This document shows positions 37,569-47,231 of a stretch of DNA of 56,247 bases, piece after piece. The translations under genes and the position numbers were made by a program. This DNA comes from Psychromonas sp. B3M02 (GTDB taxonomy: Bacteria; Pseudomonadota; Gammaproteobacteria; Enterobacterales; Psychromonadaceae). The stretch covers positions 1 through 56,247 of the forward strand of contig NZ_QOCB01000021.1 of NCBI RefSeq assembly GCF_003318165.1, read 5' to 3'. Under the pieces are notes generated by a model, which did not search any database, was not told the DNA's origin, and saw only the letters and a program-made list of their open reading frames with translations. Within the stretch, counting starts at the first letter, position 1. Every line of letters starts with the position of its first letter.

Positions 37569-39248
37569 ATGGCTCAAGCATTGCCTGATAAGTTCATTTA
37601 TTCTATGTCGCGCGTTTCTAAGGTAGTTCCACCTAAGCGTACGATTTTAAAAGATATTTCATTAAGCTTTTTCCCAGGCGCTAAAATTGGTGTACTTGGT
37701 CTAAATGGTGCTGGTAAATCTACCTTATTACGCATTATGGCGGGTATTGATCAAGAATTTGAAGGTGAAGCGCGTGCATTAACAGGCACTAAAATCGGTT
37801 ACTTACCGCAAGAGCCAGTATTAGACCTTGAAAAGAGTGTGCGTGAAGTTGTTGAAGAAGCGGTTGCTGAAGTTAAATCAGCATTAACTGAGTTAGATGC
37901 GGTTTACGCTGCTTACGCTGAAGAAGATGCGGATTTTGATGCACTAGCAAAACGCCAGGGTCAATTGGAAGATATTATCCAAGCCCATGATGGACATAAC
38001 CTTGATAACCAACTAGAGCGTGCTGCTGATGCACTGCGCCTTCCAGCTTGGGATCAACCTGTAAAAGTATTGTCTGGTGGTGAACGTCGTCGTGTTGCGT
38101 TATGTCGTCTACTGCTTGAAAAACCAGATATGTTATTACTCGACGAACCGACTAACCACTTGGATGCTGAATCTGTGGCTTGGTTAGAGCGCTTCTTACA
38201 TGACTATGAAGGCACTGTTGTGGCGATCACTCATGACCGTTACTTCTTAGATAATGTAGCAGGTTGGATCTTAGAGTTAGACCGTGGTTACGGTATTCCA
38301 TGGGAAGGTAACTACTCTTCTTGGTTGGAGCAAAAAGATGAGCGTTTAAAACAAGAAGCATCACAAGAGAAAGCGCGCCAACGTCAAATTGAACAAGAGC
38401 TGGAATGGGTTCGTTCAAACGCTAAAGGTCGTCAATCTAAAAGTAAGGCACGTTTATCTCGCTTTGAAGAACTTAATAATCAAGACTTCCAAAAACGTAA
38501 CGAAACAAACGAGCTATTCATTCCAACGGGTCAGCGTTTAGGTGATCAAGTCATTGATGTTAATAACTTAACTAAATCATTTGATGGTCGTGTATTAATT
38601 GACGATTTAAGCTTCAGTATCCCTAAAGGCGCGATTGTCGGTATTATCGGTGCCAATGGTGCAGGTAAATCAACGTTATTTAAAATGTTAGGTGGCACAG
38701 AACAACCTGACTCAGGTGAAATTATTGTTGGTGAATCAGTTAAGATGGCGAGTGTTGATCAGTTCCGTGATCACATGGATGACAAGTTAACTGTATTTGA
38801 AGAAGTGTCTGGCGGCAGTGATATTATCCAGGTAGGTAACATTGAAATCCCAAGCCGTGCTTACCTAGGTCGTTTCAACTTTAAAGGTTCTGACCAATCT
38901 AAGATTGTTGGTGATTTATCTGGTGGTGAGCGTGGTCGTTTACACTTAGCTAAACTGCTTAAATCTGGCGGTAACCTATTACTTCTGGATGAGCCGACCA
39001 ATGACTTAGATATTGAAACCTTACGTGCACTTGAAGATGCGCTACTAGGCTTTGCGGGTTGTGCTATGGTTATTTCGCATGACCGCTGGTTCTTAGACCG
39101 TATTGCAACACACATCATCGATTACCGCGATGAAGGCCAAGTTAACTTCTACGAAGGTAACTACACGGATTACGAAGCATGGTTGAAGAAAACCTTAGGT
39201 GCAGCTGCAGTTGAACCAACGCGTGTGAAGTACAAACGTATTAGTTAA
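37569..39248 (+). CDS. ettA: energy-dependent translational throttle protein EttA (ABC-F)
   Basis: An ABC-F ATPase that binds the ribosomal E site and gates entry into elongation according to ATP/ADP ratio. At 559 aa it is nearly collinear with E. coli EttA (555 aa). There are two ABC domains: Walker A GLNGAGKST (44-52) with signature LSGGERRRVALCRLLLE and Walker B MLLLDEPTNHLDAESV, and a second set with GANGAGKST, LSGGERGRLHLAKLL and LLLLDEPTNDLDIET. The charged linker between domains and the arm are present. There are no membrane segments. AAAGGA precedes the ATG, and a terminator follows. Confidence 0.97.
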   Translation: MAQALPDKFIYSMSRVSKVVPPKRTILKDISLSFFPGAKIGVLGLNGAGKSTLLRIMAGIDQEFEGEARALTGTKIGYLPQEPVLDLEKSVREVVEEAVAEVKSALTELDAVYAAYAEEDADFDALAKRQGQLEDIIQAHDGHNLDNQLERAADALRLPAWDQPVKVLSGGERRRVALCRLLLEKPDMLLLDEPTNHLDAESVAWLERFLHDYEGTVVAITHDRYFLDNVAGWILELDRGYGIPWEGNYSSWLEQKDERLKQEASQEKARQRQIEQELEWVRSNAKGRQSKSKARLSRFEELNNQDFQKRNETNELFIPTGQRLGDQVIDVNNLTKSFDGRVLIDDLSFSIPKGAIVGIIGANGAGKSTLFKMLGGTEQPDSGEIIVGESVKMASVDQFRDHMDDKLTVFEEVSGGSDIIQVGNIEIPSRAYLGRFNFKGSDQSKIVGDLSGGERGRLHLAKLLKSGGNLLLLDEPTNDLDIETLRALEDALLGFAGCAMVISHDRWFLDRIATHIIDYRDEGQVNFYEGNYTDYEAWLKKTLGAAAVEPTRVKYKRIS

Positions 39249-39272
39249 ACTAAAAATAATAAGCGTAAAACA

Positions 39273-39303
39273 AAAAAACCATTCAAATTGAATGGTTTTT
39301 TTA
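39273..39303 (+). terminator. rho-independent terminator after ettA
   Basis: An A-rich arm, AACCATTC, a 5-nt loop (AAATT), GAATGGTT and then T's. The flanking A and T runs extend the stem and make it usable in both directions. Confidence 0.88.
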
Positions 39304-39329
39304 TGCATTAAGTTTTATTTACTTAAAGA

Positions 39330-39956
39330 TTAGCTGACCTTTTTACGACGGCTAATAGAAAAGCCCAGTACCGCTAAAGCAAAAAGCCCCAACATAGCAG
39401 GTGCAGGGACTGCAACTGGAGCGGACACTGAAAAGTTATTTACAATTAATTTCGACTTTTCTAAATTATCATTAACGTTGAACACCCCTACCGTATAGGT
39501 TAATAGACCTGACTCAGTAGCAGTCCATTCGAAAGACCCCGTTGTCCAGTCTGGTGTTGATGTATCGGCAATCCAACTAAGATCACCTAGGCTTAAGTTA
39601 ACAAATGCAAAATCATTAAAGTATGAATTTGAATTTTCAGCGCTGTACCACAACCAATCAAATGAAAATACTGAGCCTGTATCAACGGTTACACTATTTT
39701 GATACGCAGATCCAGATTTGGCATTACCCGTTGAAATATTGTCAAAAGCATTTTTATCTACGCCTGCAAAAGCACTCACTTTACTATCGCTCTTACCATT
39801 AGTAGAGTAGATCAGTGTGTAATCTTGAAATGTTTGTACATTACCGATGCTGTTAACACTAGAGGTATACTGGCCACTTGTACTATGGTTAATCACTGTT
39901 GCTTGTGTCGCCATTGAAAATAATAACGGCACTAATATTGAGATGATTTTTCTCAT
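39330..39956 (-). CDS. PEP-CTERM-type exported protein
   Basis: A 208-aa secreted protein. It has a signal peptide (MRKIISILVPLLFSMATQA), a Ser/Asn/Thr-rich beta-type body with no catalytic motif I recognise, and a C-terminal sorting tail. The tail is a variant PEP motif (VPAPA), then a hydrophobic helix (MLGLFALAVLGFSI) and a basic end (SRRKKVS). Such tails are cut and anchored by exosortase in bacteria that make extracellular polysaccharide. No exosortase gene is in this window. There are no Cys residues. The function of the body is unknown. Confidence 0.82.
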   Translation of the reverse strand: MRKIISILVPLLFSMATQATVINHSTSGQYTSSVNSIGNVQTFQDYTLIYSTNGKSDSKVSAFAGVDKNAFDNISTGNAKSGSAYQNSVTVDTGSVFSFDWLWYSAENSNSYFNDFAFVNLSLGDLSWIADTSTPDWTTGSFEWTATESGLLTYTVGVFNVNDNLEKSKLIVNNFSVSAPVAVPAPAMLGLFALAVLGFSISRRKKVS

Positions 39957-40225
39957 GAATCTATTCCTGTAAAAATTAAATTAGGCAAAAATACCTATAA
40001 AGAAGCATGTTAAGCACTAATCATACCAAAACTAAAACACATTGATTATAAAGGAATAAAATAATTATAGAAAAATAAAACTAACAAAGTGTTAATAAAA
40101 CCGACACCTTACAGTGTATGTGGGTGAGAGAAGTTTGAAGTTGAAGAGAAAAAGAATTGAATAGACGAATGCCCTACAATCCTGATCCTCTATTAATGTG
40201 TTTTAACTCGCTAACTGTAAATACG

Positions 40226-41404
40226 TTACTGGGCTGCTTTTTTCTCTTTTTCCAGCTTTTCTTGTTTTTCCAGCAAAGGTTCAAAACGCTTATCGGTTAA
40301 TGTTTTCATAAAAGCTATCAATGCATCAATCTTACGGTCCGTCATTGCTTGGGCTTTTAGGTCTTCAACATCGATTGTGTTAGGGACTTCAGCTGTACGC
40401 CAAGGTTTACCTGTTTCAGGATTAATCGTACGTTTGGGGTTATTGTAATGATCATAAAACTCCATCACTGTACGTAGCTCTTTGAATACACCATTATGCA
40501 TATAAGGGGCTGTAACTGCGACATTACGTAATGATGGATTTTTAAATTTACCATCGTATTTAGGATCGTCTACCGCAGGGTTTTCTAATAAACCATGGTC
40601 AATAAAGTCATCTTGTACGTGGCCTAACGCAATCAATTGAGCATTCGAAGGAACACCAATGTTACGGTATTGATGGTTAGTAAACGGTTCTTTTTCACTA
40701 TCTTCTGTTTTCAACATGTGACAACTATTGCAGCTCACATTGTTATTAGAGAAGAATAAAGTACGACCTAAATCTTCCAACACTGTTAGCTCATACTCGC
40801 CTTTTAAGAATCGGTCATACTTACTGTCATAAGTTGCAAACTCATCAGTTTGTTCAAATGCTTGAATAGCACGAGCAAAACCATTGAAAGCAGGTAAAAC
40901 ACCATCTTTTTTAGCTTGCTGCTCAAAGACTGTTTCACCATAAATACGTTTAAAGTTATCAATGTAAAATGGATTTTCTTTGATGCGCTGCACTACCGTT
41001 TCAGCATCAGGAAAACCCATTTCAACAGGGTTTAATGGCGGTCCCATTGCTTGGTCAGCTAAGGTATTGGCACGACCATCCCAGAACTGCCCACCAACAT
41101 ACTCATTTAACTCTTCATTGAAATGAAATGAAGGCGATGTATTCGCATATGCTGCCATTGGCGTATTGCGCGTCCCAAGAGATTTACTATCATCGCCCAG
41201 TGACACCATAGTAAGCCCTATGTTTTCACGATGATCACTAAAACTCGTTGAAGGCTCATGACAGGTTGCACATGACATAGTTCTATTCACAGAGAAACTT
41301 GGGTCAAGAAACAAAATCTTCCCTAGTTGCGCTTCTGTCAATTGAGCTGCATTCGCCTGATAGCTGGTAAGCCCGATTAATAATATATAAAGAAGTTTTT
41401 TCAC
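40226..41404 (-). CDS. di-heme cytochrome c peroxidase / MauG-family protein
   Basis: A 392-aa periplasmic protein with a signal peptide (MKKLLYILLIGLTSYQANA) and two heme c motifs: C45-A-T-C48-H49 and C225-N-S-C228-H229. Family blocks include GKILFLDPSFSVN, GQFWDGRANTLADQAMGPP, NPVEMG and a conserved PYMHNG. Members reduce peroxide or oxidise other substrates using electrons from c-type carriers. The start is GTG, overlapping the stop of the preceding hydroxylase-like gene (GTGA), so translation is coupled. It is the last gene of the FTR1/imelysin cluster, which suggests a redox role in iron handling. Confidence 0.9.
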   Translation of the reverse strand: MKKLLYILLIGLTSYQANAAQLTEAQLGKILFLDPSFSVNRTMSCATCHEPSTSFSDHRENIGLTMVSLGDDSKSLGTRNTPMAAYANTSPSFHFNEELNEYVGGQFWDGRANTLADQAMGPPLNPVEMGFPDAETVVQRIKENPFYIDNFKRIYGETVFEQQAKKDGVLPAFNGFARAIQAFEQTDEFATYDSKYDRFLKGEYELTVLEDLGRTLFFSNNNVSCNSCHMLKTEDSEKEPFTNHQYRNIGVPSNAQLIALGHVQDDFIDHGLLENPAVDDPKYDGKFKNPSLRNVAVTAPYMHNGVFKELRTVMEFYDHYNNPKRTINPETGKPWRTAEVPNTIDVEDLKAQAMTDRKIDALIAFMKTLTDKRFEPLLEKQEKLEKEKKAAQ

Positions 41405-42321
41405 TTTAGTGTCCGTTTAATACTTGTCATTACATTAAAAAAAGGCCGAATCATAATTTTGACAACACTATCAAAATCTTGTCTTTTGCCTTCCCCTAAA
41501 CCAAATTTTTGTACAGTAGCTGCATCCTTGGTTAGCCTTAAAGATCCAAATAACCAATCCCATAAAGCTAATACACTACCGTAGTTTTTTCGCATACTTT
41601 CTTGTTGATGATGCACTTGATGCTGTGCTGGCGAGATCAATAATCTCTCTAGCCAACGCCCATAGCTTAAACGAATATGACTGTGTCTTAAGTTCCCAGT
41701 AAATGAGAATAATGCGACCACAAATAGGTTGCCACCTAACACAGTATATAAATCAACGCGCGCACCAAAACAAAAGATGAAAACACCTGTCACTACACCT
41801 GCCACAATGGCGTTACGTAGTGCGAATAGTAATATCTCCACTGGGTGTAAACGATAGAAGGTTAACGGGTTTAATGACTCTGCACTATGATGTACCTCAT
41901 GAAACTTCCACAACCAACGATTCGTGTGCATTAATCTATGTAACCAATATCGACTTAAATCCCCAAGCACAAATAAACACAGGGTATAAGAAAAAACGAT
42001 ATCGCGATAATACCAAGATAAGAACAGTGGTTCATAGTTTGAGTTTAAATAGTTTAATACCCACAGAGCCACTGTTTGCCCTGATAAAAACAGTGGAATG
42101 ATCAGCAGCTTTTTTAATAGCCAGTTGACCAAAAAATAGCGATAGTCGAGCTTCGCATCAGCATTCAACCAATACGCTTTCATGTTGGCGACAGAAAGCT
42201 TACGCCCTTGCCACACATACCACACTGTCGCTATTACCGCGCTGGTAATTAGGTACCCCCAAAATATACGTTGGCTACCGTTAAGAAACAGCGCTAATGG
42301 AGAATCAATCGCCATCGGCAT
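41401..42321 (-). CDS. sterol desaturase / fatty acid hydroxylase-family membrane protein
   Basis: A 306-aa inner-membrane protein with about five to six hydrophobic segments and the histidine clusters of the membrane diiron hydroxylase superfamily: H128-x3-H132 (HRLMH), H141-x2-H144-H145 (HEVHH) and H234-x2-H237-H238 (HQVHH), with H213-S-H215 between. These should bind a diiron centre that activates oxygen. The substrate is unknown. Its start overlaps the end of the upstream imelysin-like gene by 17 nt, and its stop overlaps the next gene by 4 nt, so it belongs firmly to the iron cluster. No clear ribosome-binding site is seen, which fits translational coupling. Confidence 0.88.
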   Translation of the reverse strand: MPMAIDSPLALFLNGSQRIFWGYLITSAVIATVWYVWQGRKLSVANMKAYWLNADAKLDYRYFLVNWLLKKLLIIPLFLSGQTVALWVLNYLNSNYEPLFLSWYYRDIVFSYTLCLFVLGDLSRYWLHRLMHTNRWLWKFHEVHHSAESLNPLTFYRLHPVEILLFALRNAIVAGVVTGVFIFCFGARVDLYTVLGGNLFVVALFSFTGNLRHSHIRLSYGRWLERLLISPAQHQVHHQQESMRKNYGSVLALWDWLFGSLRLTKDAATVQKFGLGEGKRQDFDSVVKIMIRPFFNVMTSIKRTLK

Positions 42322-43291
42322 CGATTAAGTTCGCTGATACACCAATACGGCTTACTAACTCTCTGTAAAAGGCTTTTTGTACATCCAATAGACCTTGAAA
42401 GAGTGGGATCATGTCATTCAGGTTAAAGTTATGGTCTGCCGGTGTATTGTTATACGCTTCAACTGATGCAGTCAGTGCATTTTGTACTGCTTTAATCCCT
42501 TCGCTACCATGTTTTTCGTAAGCAATAGTCGCTACGTTAGGCTGTTTATCTTCACTTAATAGTTGTTGGTTGGTTTCTAAAACACCACCAATAAATGCCC
42601 ATGATGCTTCACTGTATGGAAACTGCTGTAGTTCAGGCTTCGTTACTCCTAAGTTAGCTTTAGTTAAACCACTCACTTGCGCAATACGCCAATCACGGGT
42701 TTTGTAAATGTGTTCGATTTGCGCATTAACCACTAATGACAACCCTTTGTCTACATCAAACAAAAATGCATCACGGTTTGCTTTATAACCATCGCTGATT
42801 TGTGTGAATCGTTTACATACGTTAGCCACCATCACTTCAGCAAAGGCTTTTCTTCTCTCGGTCCATTCACCTGTAAACATCACAGAGTCGATGGCAGTCA
42901 TGGTTTTATAAGAGTTTTTATATAATGCAGAAGCTGGTTTTGAGTCACGACCAATTAAACGTTCAAGGCTGGCATGGATATCCTCATTACCACTGTGGAA
43001 GAAATCCACCATCAACGGGTAGTCCATCGCATTCATGTCGTAACCACCTAGGATGTAACTAGCTTGTACTTGTCCCCACCCTTTTGCCAGTTGTTCAAAG
43101 GCTTGATGGCGTACTTCACCTGAATCACTGTCTAACGCACCTTGTAAATCTGCACAATATTGCACTGCATTATCAGCGTTTTGCTGCAGCACATTATCAT
43201 AAATTGAGGCATAAGGGTCTTTTTGCACAGCATGACTTAACATCGGTGTGCTAAGTAAACAAATCAGTGACAAGTGTTTCATAGTTTTCAT
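42305..43291 (-). CDS. imelysin-like exported protein
   Basis: A 328-aa protein with a signal peptide (MKTMKHLSLICLLSTPMLSHA), otherwise soluble and helical, so probably periplasmic. The spacing of helices and blocks such as DYPLMVDFFHSG resembles imelysin-family (peptidase M75-like) proteins found with iron-uptake genes. The GxHxxE motif of the larger imelysin here is not evident, so metal binding is uncertain. It starts within the stop of the di-heme oxidoreductase gene (ATGA overlap) with GGAG 5 nt upstream, and overlaps the hydroxylase-like gene downstream. Confidence 0.72.
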   Translation of the reverse strand: MKTMKHLSLICLLSTPMLSHAVQKDPYASIYDNVLQQNADNAVQYCADLQGALDSDSGEVRHQAFEQLAKGWGQVQASYILGGYDMNAMDYPLMVDFFHSGNEDIHASLERLIGRDSKPASALYKNSYKTMTAIDSVMFTGEWTERRKAFAEVMVANVCKRFTQISDGYKANRDAFLFDVDKGLSLVVNAQIEHIYKTRDWRIAQVSGLTKANLGVTKPELQQFPYSEASWAFIGGVLETNQQLLSEDKQPNVATIAYEKHGSEGIKAVQNALTASVEAYNNTPADHNFNLNDMIPLFQGLLDVQKAFYRELVSRIGVSANLIDADGD

Positions 43292-44688
43292 AATTGCTCC
43301 AGAAAGTGTAGCAAGGCCAAGCGTTGATCTTGGTCTAATTTAATAAATGTTGATTTAGCCGTTTCTGCTTCACCACCATGCCAAAGAATGGCTTGTTCCG
43401 GTGTTGCTGCGCGAGCATCATGTAAAAAACGATGTTTCGCTCTAACTCTTGCGCCAACACCCCATAATGGCGCTGTTCGGAATTCGCGCTCACTGGCTAA
43501 GAATTCAGGGCGTCCATCTTGTAATGCATCCCCCATATCATGCAGTAATAAATCACTATAAGGGTGGAATTCGACACCTTCGCTAGTGCTCATGCTTGCC
43601 CTATGACAAGCGACACAGCCAGTTTCTTCAAATAGTTTTTTACCTTGTTGTGCTTGTTTATCTAAGCGCACTGTTTGTGGCGCCTTATGATCACGAATAA
43701 ACGCACTGATTGCTTTTAAGCGCAACATAGGTAAATCTAAACTACCAAGCGGCGTATTATCCCCTTTAGGCGCAGCTAAACAATCTTTTTGTGCAGGTTG
43801 GCAACGTTCTTCGGTGAAAAAGGGATTTGTTAAGCCTAAATCATGGGCAGCGGCGTTAGCGGTTTGGTTTTCAATGTCCGCTGCGCTGCTTTTCCAATTA
43901 AGACGCCCCAGTATTTTTTCACCTTGATCCGGCGAGTTTAACCAGTTAGCTCGGCCACTGATGCCATCGCCATTTTTATCATCGGGATCTTCCCAAGCCA
44001 AAATATCTTCAGCAGAGACTTGTTCGATTAATCTTAAACCCGCTAATGTAGGAGGCTGTCGCAAAGAGATGGTTGTCTCTTCGGCTAATGGCCCATAACC
44101 GAGTTTATCTAAATAAGGGATAAATTTTGTTAAGGTAAGCGATTGACCATCCGGGTACGTAAAAGGGATCGACTCAATCTTCAAACGTGTTTGAGCTTCT
44201 GGTTTAACTTTACCATTACCTCTAATCGATATTTGCGTTCCGTAAACAGGATCGGGCACATTGTCGTGCATGGGGGTATCGATATTATGTATTAACCAAC
44301 GGCTCGTGTGTTTGCTCGGTTGTGTTAATTTAAAGACTAATGCTCTTAAGGGTTGGTTTTTACTGCTAAGTGTCGGTGCACTACCGTTATCTTCGTGACA
44401 ACTAACACAGGTATTAGAACTAAAATGCGGACCTAAACCATCACGTGCGGTGGTCGCACTTGGCGCTTCGACCCAAGGAATGGAAAAGAATGAACGACCT
44501 AGTATGTATTGATCAAAGGCTTCATCATCCATTTTAATGGGGTGTGAAAAAGGCTTACTGCCTTTGGCATTAGTAAACTCATCTGCATTAAACTGGCTGT
44601 TTTCAGCATAGCTAATATTACTTAAACCCAAAAACAAAAAAACGCCGCAAAGCATGTGCTTCGAGGCCTGGTAATAATTACTTTTCAT
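43288..44688 (-). CDS. di-heme oxidoreductase (DUF1111 / DHOR family)
   Basis: A 466-aa exported di-heme protein, often annotated as a thiol oxidoreductase or putative peroxidase. A signal peptide runs to about residue 28 (NISYA). Heme motifs are C94-V-S-C97-H98 and C358-V-A-C361-H362. Between them is an acidic loop, DPDDKNGDGISGR (234-246), typical of this family and probably Ca-binding, and a family block RLKIESIPFTYPDGQ. In this cluster it lies between two imelysin-type genes. Such genes often accompany irpA-like genes in marine bacteria; the enzymatic role is not established. Confidence 0.9.
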   Translation of the reverse strand: MKSNYYQASKHMLCGVFLFLGLSNISYAENSQFNADEFTNAKGSKPFSHPIKMDDEAFDQYILGRSFFSIPWVEAPSATTARDGLGPHFSSNTCVSCHEDNGSAPTLSSKNQPLRALVFKLTQPSKHTSRWLIHNIDTPMHDNVPDPVYGTQISIRGNGKVKPEAQTRLKIESIPFTYPDGQSLTLTKFIPYLDKLGYGPLAEETTISLRQPPTLAGLRLIEQVSAEDILAWEDPDDKNGDGISGRANWLNSPDQGEKILGRLNWKSSAADIENQTANAAAHDLGLTNPFFTEERCQPAQKDCLAAPKGDNTPLGSLDLPMLRLKAISAFIRDHKAPQTVRLDKQAQQGKKLFEETGCVACHRASMSTSEGVEFHPYSDLLLHDMGDALQDGRPEFLASEREFRTAPLWGVGARVRAKHRFLHDARAATPEQAILWHGGEAETAKSTFIKLDQDQRLALLHFLEQL

Positions 44689-44737
44689 AAATCACTTTCA
44701 AAATGAATGGTGTGCCTTTAGTTAAACAGATAACGCA

Positions 44738-44771
44738 AAACGCCACCGACCGAATACGGTAAGTGGCGTTT
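44738..44771 (-). terminator. hairpin between irpA-like gene and di-heme oxidoreductase gene
   Basis: Minus-strand stem AAACGCCAC / GTGGCGTTT with an inner ACCG / CGGT pair, then TTTTGCGTT. It could end part of the ftr1-irpA transcript and lower expression of the downstream four genes. Confidence 0.6.
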
Positions 44772-44819
44772 GTTATTTCATAGCTGAACTACATTGCTGT
44801 ATTACAGCGATATAAGGAC

Positions 44820-46220
44820 TTACAGCTGAGTTTCTTCAGCATCCGTTACATCATTTGTCGTCAGTGAAATACCGTAAGCTTTCGACACAACAACCATTTG
44901 ATCGCCTAAACGACGTAATTGGTTTTTAAGCGTTACGATGTTTTGTACACTTTCTTCGTTTTCTGGGTGAATTTGGTAATCAAAGTGCATAGTAGTTGTT
45001 GCTAATGTATTGATTGTATCTATACGTGTTTCGATATCAGTCATTAAATCAGTAATAACAGCTTGCTCTGCATCAGAAAGTTGATCAATAAATGCAGGAC
45101 CTACTTTTTGACCTTTGTATTCACCTAGTAATACGTTTTTGATACCTTGGTAGTTTTGCGCGATATCACGGTGAGTGTTATCAGAGAAACATGAGTGCTC
45201 ATCTTCTTCACTTGGCGTTAGTACTGCAACAGCAATACGTTCATTCGCTAGTTCTGATTTAGAGAATACACCAACACCAGCAAAGATTTGCTTAAGAGCC
45301 GTTGTTAGTTCAATATTTTTAGACGCTTGGTCACCCGTTAGTTGCTCTAATAAAGCAGCACGGTAAAGACCATCGTTACCACTTACTTGCACATCCCAAG
45401 CACTTGCAACTACTTCTAGATCTTCAACCATTTTTTCAGCTACTGCATCAAGGTAAGCAAGACGACGTTCAGCTAGTTTATCAGTGGTGAAGTCAGTTAA
45501 TGGACGTTGACCAGCAGTCATTGCACCATGAGTGATCGTATCTTCAATCATGTTGTTGTAGTCTTGATCTTGACCCCAAAGCATGAATTCAATGGCATGG
45601 TAACCAGCTGCTACGTTTGCGTCGCCGCCGTTAGTGTTTAATTCACCTAATACTTCAGGTGTTAATGAAGAAACGTCAACTGCAGTTACATCTTCACCGC
45701 CTGGTGTAAATGTACCTTTAGTGTCGATGATGTTACCGCTTGTACGCTCGTTATTTGCGTTCACAGTGTAATCGATCATGTTTTCATCTAGTGGCCAAGA
45801 GTTTAACTCACCTTCACGTGCGCCGTAAGCGTCAGCGATCCAACCGTCTTCAGCATCAATAGGGCCGTTAGATAGACGGAAGATTTCTGTTGTACCGTAG
45901 CTTTCACGAGACGCTAACCATGCATCTTTAGCTGCTTTTAATGTCGCTTCAGTTGGCGCCGCTACAAAAGCACTGATTGCTACTTGTAACAATTTTGCAT
46001 CTTTAACAGCATCATTGTAGTTAGCTGTTGCAATGTTTGCGTAAGTTGTTAGTGCTGCTAATTGACTGCTTTCTGCTAAACCAGTTGCTGCAACTACTTC
46101 ACTTTTAACTGCTTCCACTGCAGTTGTTTCATTTTGTGCTACAGGCTTTTCTGCTTCAGTGTTACATGCTGAAACTAATAGTGCGCCTGCAATCACAGTG
46201 CTTAACATTGTCTTTTTCAC
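44820..46220 (-). CDS. imelysin-family lipoprotein, IrpA-like
   Basis: A 466-aa surface or periplasmic lipoprotein of the imelysin / iron-regulated protein A family. The lipobox is LVSAC, with Cys19 as the lipidated residue. The imelysin signature GxHxxE is GYHAIE (206-211), followed by FMLWGQD, and an earlier NGPIDAEDGW block is also conserved. Related proteins are induced by iron limitation and are thought to bind iron or heme. The start is a GTG at 46220 with AGGAG 7 nt upstream. It lies 135 bp after ftr1 on the same strand, within the iron cluster. Confidence 0.9.
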   Translation of the reverse strand: MKKTMLSTVIAGALLVSACNTEAEKPVAQNETTAVEAVKSEVVAATGLAESSQLAALTTYANIATANYNDAVKDAKLLQVAISAFVAAPTEATLKAAKDAWLASRESYGTTEIFRLSNGPIDAEDGWIADAYGAREGELNSWPLDENMIDYTVNANNERTSGNIIDTKGTFTPGGEDVTAVDVSSLTPEVLGELNTNGGDANVAAGYHAIEFMLWGQDQDYNNMIEDTITHGAMTAGQRPLTDFTTDKLAERRLAYLDAVAEKMVEDLEVVASAWDVQVSGNDGLYRAALLEQLTGDQASKNIELTTALKQIFAGVGVFSKSELANERIAVAVLTPSEEDEHSCFSDNTHRDIAQNYQGIKNVLLGEYKGQKVGPAFIDQLSDAEQAVITDLMTDIETRIDTINTLATTTMHFDYQIHPENEESVQNIVTLKNQLRRLGDQMVVVSKAYGISLTTNDVTDAEETQL

Positions 46221-46355
46221 TTTTTTACTCCTGGTTTTACGTTTAAAACGTTAAGAGCTTTATTATCTATAAAGCTCAAGTTGATAATTGCTTCCTGCAA
46301 CTCTGTAAATTGTGTTCTGCAATTTATTATTAAATTTTCTACTATCTGTTACTGG

Positions 46356-47228
46356 TTAAGCGTGTTCAGCCGTTACCTGAGCAACGGGAGTCGCTTTTTC
46401 ACTTGCTTGCCATTTTAAGATGGCGAGTACCGCAACCCAGTAAATCCCTAATACTGCAAGGTCCCAACCTATTGGCTGTGAGCGATAAGCAAACAGTGAT
46501 GCTAATAAGTTACCAAATACAGAGCTATCACTTAATACACTGCTCATATCCCACACATTGCTATATAACCAAGCTGGTAAATCAGTTGCAGCAAGTGGTC
46601 CACCTAGTAATTTTTCCGAAGCTGCTAAGAACAACGCAGAGCCAAGGAATAACAACATAATTTCAGTGACTTTGAAGAACCATTTCCAAGAAATGAACTT
46701 GCCACCTAATTGCAAGGCATAAAACAGTACCATCGCCAAGGCAAGACCAATGGCGACTGCAGAAAAGAAGCTAACGTAAGAAGCAACGCTACCCAGCTGT
46801 AATAATGAGCCATATAGGAACATCACAGTTTCAGAGCCTTCACGACCTACCGCAATCATGGCGAGGAAAAATACACCCCACCAGCTTTTTTTGCCCTGTA
46901 AGCTTTTCTCTAAACCAGCTTCCAACTCTTTCTTCAATGTACGACCATGAACTCGCATCCACAGCACCATTTGTACAATCAATGCGCTAGCAAACGTTAA
47001 CATGCCGATTTCAAACCAAGCACGGCTTTCACCGCCTAATAAATCTGATACACCAATTAAGGTTAATGTTAATAATGCAGCTAAACCAAAACCAGCTACT
47101 ACTCCTGCCAGCAACCATTTTTTACCGGTTGCTGCATCCGCTCTTCCATCCATCCAAGCATAAAGAATTCCGATCACTAAGAGTGCTTCAATGCTCTCTC
47201 TACAGACGACAAAAATTGTTTGTCCCAT
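46356..47228 (-). CDS. FTR1-family iron permease
   Basis: A 290-aa inner-membrane permease of the FTR1/EfeU family, which moves iron across the membrane after oxidation by a partner. About seven hydrophobic segments are seen. Both RExxE iron-coordinating motifs are present: R10-E-S-I-E14 in the first helix and R129-E-G-S-E133 in the fourth. The start has AAGGA 7 nt upstream, overlapping the end of the cupredoxin-like gene, from which it is 3 nt apart, so the two are coupled. No EfeB (DyP peroxidase) is in the window; the di-heme proteins downstream may take its place. Confidence 0.94.
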   Translation of the reverse strand: MGQTIFVVCRESIEALLVIGILYAWMDGRADAATGKKWLLAGVVAGFGLAALLTLTLIGVSDLLGGESRAWFEIGMLTFASALIVQMVLWMRVHGRTLKKELEAGLEKSLQGKKSWWGVFFLAMIAVGREGSETVMFLYGSLLQLGSVASYVSFFSAVAIGLALAMVLFYALQLGGKFISWKWFFKVTEIMLLFLGSALFLAASEKLLGGPLAATDLPAWLYSNVWDMSSVLSDSSVFGNLLASLFAYRSQPIGWDLAVLGIYWVAVLAILKWQASEKATPVAQVTAEHA

Positions 47229-47231
47229 CTT

